From contig CAZJUR010000007.1 of the NCBI GenBank assembly GCA_964549525.1, forward strand, positions 1 through 51,870: a stretch of 51,870 bases of DNA, in the 5' to 3' direction. How positions within the stretch are numbered: position 1 is the stretch's first letter; every line of letters begins with the position of its first letter. Below the pieces are notes generated by a model that had not been told where the DNA came from, did not search any database, and saw nothing but the letters and a program-made list of their open reading frames with translations. Shown piece after piece: positions 15,798 through 21,843 of this stretch. This DNA comes from CAZJUR01 sp964549525. Its GTDB lineage: Bacteria; Patescibacteriota; Saccharimonadia; Saccharimonadales; Saccharimonadaceae. A program made the translations under genes and the position numbers.

Positions 15798-17054
15798 ATG
15801 CAGGAACTTTCACGCTACGCTGTCGGACTCGATATAGGTACTTCTACGGTTCGATGTGTGGTAGCTCATCGAGAAAGCGGCTCCATGCAACCGACTATCA
15901 TTGGTTTGAGTGAAGTGCCCAATAATGGCTTGCGTAAAGGAGTGGTTGTTAATTTAGTTAATGCCGCTCAAGCAGTTGATAAAGCGCTCGAAGAAGTAGA
16001 GCGAACAAGCGGTCATCAAATTACTACTGCCACAGTCAATGTTAACGGTACCCATGTGCTAGGTATGTCCTCCAAAGGTGTGGTAGCGGTAGGTTCGAGT
16101 GGACACGAGATCAATGAACAAGATCTTGCGCGAGTAGAAGATGCAGCCACATTAGTACAATTACCAGCAAATCGTGAAATACTGGATGTTACACCACGCA
16201 GTTTTCGGCTTGATGACCAAGATAATATTCGTGATCCGATTGGTATGACAGGCGTTCGTCTAGAAGTAGACGCGCACGTTATTACGGCGCTGACACCAAA
16301 CCTCAAAAATCTTGAAAAAGTTGCTGAGATGACCCATACAAAGATTCATCATGCCGTTCCATCTGGGCTTTCTGCTGCACACGCAGTTTTAAGCGATGAA
16401 CAAAAAGAAAATGGCGTCGTGTTAGTTGATATTGGTCATGCGACGACCAATATCGCCGTGTATGAAGAAGGAGATTTGCAGCACATTGCTGTTTTACCGG
16501 TTGGAGGAGTCAATATCACAAATGATCTCGCTGTGGGACTCAAAGTGGACTTAGCGATTGCTGAAAAAATTAAATTATCACATGCAGTTGCAAGCCCTCG
16601 TCTAAGAGAATCAGCGAGTAAAAAATTAACTGTCAAACATGCTAAAGAAACCATTTCCTTCTCAGCTGAGGAAATAGATTTTATTGTCGAAGCTCGGTTG
16701 GAAGAGATTTTTGAATTAGTGAATCATGAGCTTAAAACCATTGGACGACAGGCAAAACTTCCTGGTGGAGCAATCATCACTGGTGGCACCGCCCATATAC
16801 AAGGAATTGATGAATACGCTAAAGAAGCTCTCCATATTTCTGCAAAAATTGGTCATAGTACGAGCTACGGGGGAGTAGCAGAAAATATTTCTAAACCGCA
16901 ATATGCAACAGTTGTAGGGCTGATGTTACTTGATCTAGATGCACATGCGGTAGGATATTCTCCTCAACATAATTCGCAATCTTCTCGCAAAGGAATTAAT
17001 CTTCAAAAAGTTACTGCACCAGTCAAAAATTTATTTCAAAAATTTAAATCGTAA
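15798..17054 (+). CDS. ftsA: Cell division protein FtsA
   Basis: A 418-aa actin-like protein that tethers FtsZ to the membrane. GLDIGTSTVRCVVA (10-23) is the phosphate-1 loop, VDIGHATTNIAVYEEG near 212-227 the phosphate-2 segment and GGAIITGGTAHIQGI near 322-336 the adenosine motif. The SHS2 (1C) domain lies at about 85-170. The C-terminal segment NLQKVTAPVKNLFQKFKS has the amphipathic pattern of the membrane-targeting helix. No Shine-Dalgarno sequence precedes it and the mRNA looks almost leaderless. ftsZ follows after 199 bp with its own promoter, so the two are adjacent but separately controlled. Confidence 0.96.
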   Translation: MQELSRYAVGLDIGTSTVRCVVAHRESGSMQPTIIGLSEVPNNGLRKGVVVNLVNAAQAVDKALEEVERTSGHQITTATVNVNGTHVLGMSSKGVVAVGSSGHEINEQDLARVEDAATLVQLPANREILDVTPRSFRLDDQDNIRDPIGMTGVRLEVDAHVITALTPNLKNLEKVAEMTHTKIHHAVPSGLSAAHAVLSDEQKENGVVLVDIGHATTNIAVYEEGDLQHIAVLPVGGVNITNDLAVGLKVDLAIAEKIKLSHAVASPRLRESASKKLTVKHAKETISFSAEEIDFIVEARLEEIFELVNHELKTIGRQAKLPGGAIITGGTAHIQGIDEYAKEALHISAKIGHSTSYGGVAENISKPQYATVVGLMLLDLDAHAVGYSPQHNSQSSRKGINLQKVTAPVKNLFQKFKS

Positions 17055-17194
17055 AACTGAGTTTACAATTAACAATAAGTATTTATATCTAACACGTAAA
17101 TAAGTGTTTAAATAATTTTTTATACGAATTTTACAGAGGTAGAAAAAAATATTTTTACTTCGGTATATTTATGTATACACGCCGTATAAACAAT

Positions 17195-17222
17195 TTGCAC
17201 GAAGGCTGATAACGTGTATACT
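17195..17222 (+). promoter_or_regulatory. ftsZ promoter with inverted repeat over the -10
   Basis: TTGCAC at 17195-17200, a 16-nt spacer and TATACT at 17217-17222. The leader is about 25 nt and carries GGGAGG just before the start codon. GTATACAC at 17173-17180 and GTGTATAC at 17214-17221 form an inverted repeat around the promoter, possibly a regulator site. The rest of the 199-bp gap (17055-17253) is very AT-rich, with nothing else recognised. Confidence 0.55.
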
Positions 17223-17253
17223 AGAAAGTAATGAATCGGCAGGGAGGAAACAT

Positions 17254-18471
17254 ATGCCAGAAGTAAAACCCAGTGAAATCGAAACATTTGCAAATATAAA
17301 AGTCGTCGGTGTAGGTGGCGCAGGTGGCGCAGCTGTCAACCGTATGAAAGATGCAGGACTTCATAGTGTACAATTTATTGCTATCAATACTGATGCCCAA
17401 GCACTACATAACTCAAAAGCAGATGTCAAAATCCATATTGGTCGTGATACCACTCGTGGACTGGGTGCCGGTGCTGACCCTAAAGCTGGTCAAGCTGCTG
17501 CCGAAGAGTCTCGTGATGAAATAAAACAAGCTCTTCAGGGTGCCGATATGGCATTTATTACGATTGGCGCTGGTGGTGGGACTGGATCTGGGGCTGGTCA
17601 TATCGTGGCAGAAATTGCTAAAGAATTAGATGTACTCGTTGTTGGTGTCGCCACCAAGCCTTTCAGTTTTGAGGGCGAAAAACGGCGTCAAAACGCCGAG
17701 TGGGCGATTGCTAATCTCGGCCGTAAAGTCGATACTATGATTACTATTCCGAATGATCGACTACTTCAAACCATTGATCGTCGCACGCCGCTCCTTGAAA
17801 CATTTAAAATTGCTGATGATGTCTTACGACAAGGTGTACAAGGCATTTCTGAGCTTATCACTGAGCATGGACTTATCAACCTCGACTTTGCTGACGTCAA
17901 AGCGGTCATGGCAAACGCTGGTTCTGCACTGATGGGCATCGGGCGAGCAAGTGGAGAAGATAGAGCTGCACATGCTGCCCAACAAGCAATTGAATCGCCA
18001 CTAATTGAGGTGTCGATCGATGGAGCGAAGGGTGTGCTCTTTAATGTGACGGGCGGCTACGACATGAGTATGAGTGAAATTCAAGAAGCAGCTGAGATTA
18101 TCACCAGTGCAGTTGCGCCGGATGCTAACATTATCTTTGGTGCAACATTACGGCCAGAAATGGAAGATGAGCTAGTAATCACCGTAATTGCTACTGGCTT
18201 TGATTCAGAATATTTTGATCATCAAGCTAAACAGGTTGAGTTACCTGGTGATACACCAACGCAAAATACGAAAACTCATTCTCAAGAAGAAGAATCACCT
18301 GTCGTAGATGCTGATCTGTCGGATATTGATATGAAACTAGATCAAAAAGAAGATGTAGCAGCTCATTTTGCTAGTGACGAAGAAAATAATATTTGGCATT
18401 ATGACGAAGAAGAATCTGATACACCAGCATTTTTACGTCGCAGAAAAAAGAATAAAGAAGATAAGTCTTAA
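17254..18471 (+). CDS. ftsZ: Cell division protein FtsZ
   Basis: The tubulin-like GTPase that forms the division ring. VGVGGAGGAAVNRM (18-31) is the first GTP-binding loop and GGGTGSG (107-113) the tubulin signature. The T7 loop with NLDFADVKAVM near 209-219 supplies catalytic acids. After about residue 325 comes an acidic, Glu/Asp-rich linker, and the C-terminus TPAFLRRRKK holds the short hydrophobic-basic peptide that normally binds FtsA. 405 aa is a usual length. A strong ribosome-binding site (GGGAGG) precedes ATG. nrdR follows after 12 bp, probably cotranscribed. Confidence 0.97.
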   Translation: MPEVKPSEIETFANIKVVGVGGAGGAAVNRMKDAGLHSVQFIAINTDAQALHNSKADVKIHIGRDTTRGLGAGADPKAGQAAAEESRDEIKQALQGADMAFITIGAGGGTGSGAGHIVAEIAKELDVLVVGVATKPFSFEGEKRRQNAEWAIANLGRKVDTMITIPNDRLLQTIDRRTPLLETFKIADDVLRQGVQGISELITEHGLINLDFADVKAVMANAGSALMGIGRASGEDRAAHAAQQAIESPLIEVSIDGAKGVLFNVTGGYDMSMSEIQEAAEIITSAVAPDANIIFGATLRPEMEDELVITVIATGFDSEYFDHQAKQVELPGDTPTQNTKTHSQEEESPVVDADLSDIDMKLDQKEDVAAHFASDEENNIWHYDEEESDTPAFLRRRKKNKEDKS

Positions 18472-18483
18472 GGAGCAGTACTG

Positions 18484-18942
18484 GTGTCAAAACAGTACAA
18501 AATAGGCGATACGCGAGTCATTGAATCACGTGAGCTTGGCGACGGTATGACTATTCGTCGGCGTCGGGAAACACTTGACGGAAAGCATCGCTTTACAACC
18601 TATGAACGAATAGAAAAGCCTAATCTAGCGATCATAAAAAAAGATCAAACTCGAGAGTTGTTTGATCGTAACAAACTTTTTGCAGCAATTCATCGATCGG
18701 TCGGTAAATTTTTAGCCTCAGATCTGGAAGTAGACGCCATTGTAACGGCTGTAGAAGAAGCACTTTACGCAGATGGAGAATCAGAAGTGCCATCACATAG
18801 AGTAGGTGACTTAGTGCTCGAAGAACTTGCTAAACGTAATGAGGTTGCCTATGTGCGTTTCGCAAGCGTCTATCAAGAATTTAAATCGGTGGATGAATTT
18901 GAAGCAGCCTTACATAAACTAAAAAAGGTAAAACGCTCATGA
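18484..18942 (+). CDS. nrdR: NrdR-like ATP-cone protein that has lost its zinc ribbon
   Basis: A 152-aa homologue of the ribonucleotide reductase repressor NrdR. IESRELGDGMTIRRRRE (13-29) and HRFTTYERIE (34-43) match the conserved linker, and residues 45-135 form the nucleotide-sensing ATP cone (LFDRNKLFAAIHRS; VAYVRFASVYQEF). The usual N-terminal CPxC and the CxxC are both missing: the N-terminus reads MSKQYKIGDTRVIE and the second pair is TLDGKH. All four zinc ligands are therefore gone, so DNA binding must differ or be lost. It starts with GTG after AAGGAG. It overlaps the next gene by 4 bp. No reductase gene is in view. Confidence 0.85.
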   Translation: MSKQYKIGDTRVIESRELGDGMTIRRRRETLDGKHRFTTYERIEKPNLAIIKKDQTRELFDRNKLFAAIHRSVGKFLASDLEVDAIVTAVEEALYADGESEVPSHRVGDLVLEELAKRNEVAYVRFASVYQEFKSVDEFEAALHKLKKVKRS

Positions 18943-19199
18943 AAACATATGTAGTTTTTCGTGATAATACTGAATATGCCCGAACTGTGACTGATTATAT
19001 GCGGGATTTTGAACGCTTTACTGGTAAAAAATTAGATACTATTGATCCAGATTCTCGACAAGGCAGTAGTTTTTGCGCGACGTATGATATTGTGGAATAC
19101 CCGACTCTCATTGCAGTAGATAATACAGGAATTATGCAGAACACATGGCGTGGTTTACCGCTTCCGACCATTAATGAAGTGAGCTACTATGTTAGCTAG
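18939..19199 (+). CDS. Thioredoxin-fold-like small protein without CxxC
   Basis: An 86-aa protein. The C-terminal half, ATYDIVEYPTLIAVDNTG (46-63), has the cis-proline strand and following turn typical of thioredoxin and glutaredoxin folds. The active-site CxxC is absent; only one Cys (about 45) remains, so it cannot act as a classic dithiol oxidoreductase. It overlaps nrdR (ATGA, 4 bp) and the VKOR gene (11 bp), so it is translated as part of that operon. A partner or adaptor for the VKOR, or a decayed thioredoxin, are both possible. Confidence 0.55.
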   Translation: MKTYVVFRDNTEYARTVTDYMRDFERFTGKKLDTIDPDSRQGSSFCATYDIVEYPTLIAVDNTGIMQNTWRGLPLPTINEVSYYVS

Positions 19200-19818
19200 C
19201 TTGCGATCGTTTTTTCGCCATAAAGATAAAAATCTTGCCGATAATCGCTGGATTTTTGCCAGTATGTTGGTTGGAGCAATCTTTAGTTTCATTGCAGCGT
19301 TTATTTTATCGGTAGAAGCGGTTGATCTCGCAAAAAATCCTGGCGCGGCGCTCAGTTGCAATATAAATGCGGTCCTCAATTGTGCAAAAGTGGGTTTACA
19401 TCCGACCGCATTTTTATTTGGTTTTCCGAATAGCTTTTTAGGTCTGATCGCTGAACCGGTGGTGATGACTGTCGCAGTAGCAGGTCTCGCTGGAGTACGC
19501 TTCCCACGTCCATTTATGTTTGCCGCGCAAATAGGCTATACACTTGGATTTATTTTTGCTTTCTATCTTTTTTATATAAGCTTCTTTATCATTCAAGCAC
19601 TTTGTCCATGGTGCTTACTCGTAACACTCTCAACTGCTTTCGTGTTTTTTTCTATGACACGATTTAATATTCGTGAAAATAACCTATACCTTCCTAAAAA
19701 CATTCAAACAAAACTGCATCATTGGATAGAAAAAGACTACGATAAGCTCCTGCTTTTTAGTATTGTGGCAGTGTGTGTGGCAGCGATTTTAGCAAAATAC
19801 GGAGATGCTATACTGTAA
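19189..19818 (+). CDS. Vitamin K epoxide reductase family membrane protein
   Basis: A 209-aa protein with four or five membrane segments. SCNINAVLNCAKVG near 56-69 supplies the loop cysteine pair, FPNSFLGL near 79-86 the conserved Asn-Ser motif, and CPWC near 138-141 the quinone-side redox centre. Bacterial VKORs reoxidise DsbA-like proteins using quinone, forming disulfides in exported proteins. A last membrane segment lies at about 186-205. No fused thioredoxin domain is present, and the thioredoxin-like protein encoded just upstream lacks a CxxC, so the partner may be elsewhere. Confidence 0.92.
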   Translation: MLASLRSFFRHKDKNLADNRWIFASMLVGAIFSFIAAFILSVEAVDLAKNPGAALSCNINAVLNCAKVGLHPTAFLFGFPNSFLGLIAEPVVMTVAVAGLAGVRFPRPFMFAAQIGYTLGFIFAFYLFYISFFIIQALCPWCLLVTLSTAFVFFSMTRFNIRENNLYLPKNIQTKLHHWIEKDYDKLLLFSIVAVCVAAILAKYGDAIL

Positions 19819-19839
19819 GATATAAAAAAGGAGATGTAT

Positions 19840-20241
19840 ATGGGCGAATTTATTATTAAAATGTTGGTTACTGGTGGGGTATTTGCAGTGATTGATGGTA
19901 TCTGGCTCTCAATTGTAGCAAATTCATTTTATAAAAGCCAGATTGGAAATTTACTTTTAAAGCAATTTAATATGGGGGCAGCTGTCGCATTTTATCTCAT
20001 ATATATTGTGGGGCTAATTGTGTTTGTTATATCACCGGCCCTCGAAAAAGGCTCAATAAAAGATGCGCTCGTATATGGCGCATTATTTGGATTTGTGGCA
20101 TATGCAACCTATGATTTGACTAATCTCGCAACCTTAAAAGGCTATACCCTGAAGCTTGCGCTTGTTGATATGGCGTGGGGAACTATCTTGACCGGATCTG
20201 TCAGTGCTATTGCGGTCTGGATTTTGCAACGATGGATCTAA
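19840..20241 (+). CDS. DUF2177 family membrane protein
   Basis: A 133-aa protein with four predicted membrane helices. DGIWLSIVANSFYKSQIG near 18-35 and ALFGFVAYATYDLTNLATLKG near 82-102 are the conserved DUF2177 segments, and VDMAWGTILTG near 110-120 is the last. Function unknown. The start at 19840 is taken because AAAAAAGGAG ends at 19833; an ATG at 19834 would abut it. The next gene overlaps by 10 bp. In other bacteria DUF2177 is often next to DUF1295 proteins, as here. Confidence 0.85.
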   Translation: MGEFIIKMLVTGGVFAVIDGIWLSIVANSFYKSQIGNLLLKQFNMGAAVAFYLIYIVGLIVFVISPALEKGSIKDALVYGALFGFVAYATYDLTNLATLKGYTLKLALVDMAWGTILTGSVSAIAVWILQRWI

Positions 20242-21014
20242 ATCTTTTTCAGACAATTCTCGTATGTGCGTTTGCTGCAATACTATTTTTGAACGCAGTT
20301 TTTGTGTTTGCGCAACAAAAAAAACGCTTTGATCTCATAGATTCAGCATGGGGTATGACCTTTATCGTTATCACTATAACAGGGGCAATAGTGCATGGTT
20401 TTTCTGCTTCTATATTACTTATCAGTGCATTAGTTGCGATATGGGGTACGCGTCTCAGCTACCATATATTTCGACGCTTTATTCGGAGTGATCACGAGGA
20501 CAAGCGATATATTGAATTACGTAAAAAATGGCAAGGTAATCTAGCGGTAAACGCTTACTTCAGAATATATATAGTGCAAGCTATATTAGCTACGCTCGTT
20601 TGTCTATCTGTTATAATTCTCCAATATTATAAAGCGACGTTTTCGCCGATCATCATGATAGGGCTTATTGCGTGGGTGATAGGTTTTTTGTTTGAATCAA
20701 TTGGTGATCGTCAACTTAAGCAACATCTTGCCAATCCCAAAAACAAAGGAAAACTTATGACGACTGGGCTGTGGCGATACACGCGCCATCCAAATTATTT
20801 TGGTGAGGCTACTATGTGGTGGGGAATATGGGTAATGACGCTTGCGACTCCAGGATGGGCTATTGCTCTTATTTCACCACTACTTATAACGTATCTACTG
20901 GTCTTCGTTTCGGGGGTAAAAGCAACGGAAGCCCAATTTAAGGGTCGGCCGGGTTGGAAGGAATATCAAGATCGAACAAGTGTTTTTCTTCCCTTACCAC
21001 CAAAAAGGGTGTAA
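20232..21014 (+). CDS. DUF1295 / steroid 5-alpha-reductase-like membrane protein
   Basis: A 260-aa integral membrane protein with about six helices. GLWRYTRHPNYFGEATMWWG near 184-203 is the signature of the DUF1295/ICMT-like superfamily, which binds NADPH or SAM in related enzymes. The ending PGWKEYQDRTSVFLPLPPK is also typical. It may reduce or methylate a lipid or isoprenoid, but the substrate cannot be told. The ATG at 20232 overlaps the DUF2177 gene by 10 bp. A T-box leader starts about 10 bp after its stop codon. Confidence 0.85.
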   Translation: MDLNLFQTILVCAFAAILFLNAVFVFAQQKKRFDLIDSAWGMTFIVITITGAIVHGFSASILLISALVAIWGTRLSYHIFRRFIRSDHEDKRYIELRKKWQGNLAVNAYFRIYIVQAILATLVCLSVIILQYYKATFSPIIMIGLIAWVIGFLFESIGDRQLKQHLANPKNKGKLMTTGLWRYTRHPNYFGEATMWWGIWVMTLATPGWAIALISPLLITYLLVFVSGVKATEAQFKGRPGWKEYQDRTSVFLPLPPKRV

Positions 21015-21024
21015 AATATAAGAT

Positions 21025-21237
21025 ATCCGTTTGAGCGGCTATCACCCGCAAATCATCTGATACGGAGAGGAAAGAACAGGTTTAGCCTCAGTAGAATCCT
21101 CCGTACACGCTACGATAAAGCGACCAAATAAAGTGCTAAAAGAACTACTTCTTTTGGAAACGAGATGGTACCGTTCGCTGGATAGCGAATTCTCGTAGAC
21201 AAGAGCAGTAGTTTTTTGTTTTAAAGGAGAATATTTC
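21025..21237 (+). promoter_or_regulatory. T-box riboswitch leader, probably isoleucine-specific
   Basis: A 213-nt leader. The T-box bulge TGGTACCG at 21166-21173 lies between helix ACGAGA/TCTCGT (21160-21165/21191-21196) and hairpin TTCGCT-GGAT-AGCGAA (21174-21189), the standard antiterminator form. UGGU suits a tRNA ending ACCA, such as tRNA-Ile. GCGG-CTATCAC-CCGC at 21036-21048 presents ATC (Ile) in its loop and is the best specifier candidate, like ultrashort Stem I T-boxes of Actinobacteria. Another long stem closes at TACGGAG/CTCCGTA (21061-21105). AACTACTTCTT (21143-21153) pairs with AAGA and AGTAGTT (21201-21213) before a T run, a terminator. AAAGGAG follows. The exact switch between forms was not resolved. 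Confidence 0.85.
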
Positions 21238-21843
21238 ATGCAAAAAAGAATTCTAGTATATGGAGACTCAAACACTTGGGGTTTACGTGCTTTCCAGGGT
21301 AGATACGACTTTGATGAGCAATGGGTTAATATATTGCAAAAAAAGCTTGGAGATAAGTACATAGTTATTCAAGAAGGTTTATGTGGCAGAATCGCTGGAA
21401 ATCATGATCCCATTGATGTTCATAGAAATGGCAAAGTTAGCTTTGAGGTAGCCTTAAGAACTGCATGTCCTGTAGATTTACTGATTGTTGCGCTTGGAAC
21501 GAACGATTTAAAAGATAAGTACCACTTAAGTCCAGAAGATATTTTTAACGATCTTTTATGGTATAAATATCGTACCATTCATTATGCAAAAGAAGATGAA
21601 GATATGACAAATAAAAAGCCAATTGTTATGTTTGTTAATACTCCAAACTATATCTCAGGTGAATACTTCCATGTGCCTCAAGAGAAGCGTGCTTTATTGA
21701 ACGATATGTTAAATGCCAGCGGTGAAATAACTATTGATTTAGGGAAGCTTGAACTATCTAAAGACGGTGTTCATTATTCTAAGGCTGATCATAAAGTAGT
21801 TGCAGATGTAATATTTAAAAAAATTAAGGAACTAAAGATATGA
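21238..21843 (+). CDS. SGNH/GDSL-family hydrolase
   Basis: A 201-aa protein. ILVYGDSNTWGL (5-16) is block I with the catalytic Ser, GLCGRIAG near 47-54 is block II (Gly), LGTNDLKD near 86-93 is block III (Asn), and DGVHYSKADH near 178-187 is block V with Asp and His, so the catalytic site is complete. It resembles arylesterase or lysophospholipase-type SGNH enzymes. No signal peptide. It lies between the T-box and ileS, and overlaps ileS by ATGA. Its sequence looks clearly more AT-rich than ileS (one 60-base line counted at 28 percent GC against 50 percent in an ileS line), which hints at later insertion. Substrate unknown. Confidence 0.85.
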   Translation: MQKRILVYGDSNTWGLRAFQGRYDFDEQWVNILQKKLGDKYIVIQEGLCGRIAGNHDPIDVHRNGKVSFEVALRTACPVDLLIVALGTNDLKDKYHLSPEDIFNDLLWYKYRTIHYAKEDEDMTNKKPIVMFVNTPNYISGEYFHVPQEKRALLNDMLNASGEITIDLGKLELSKDGVHYSKADHKVVADVIFKKIKELKI

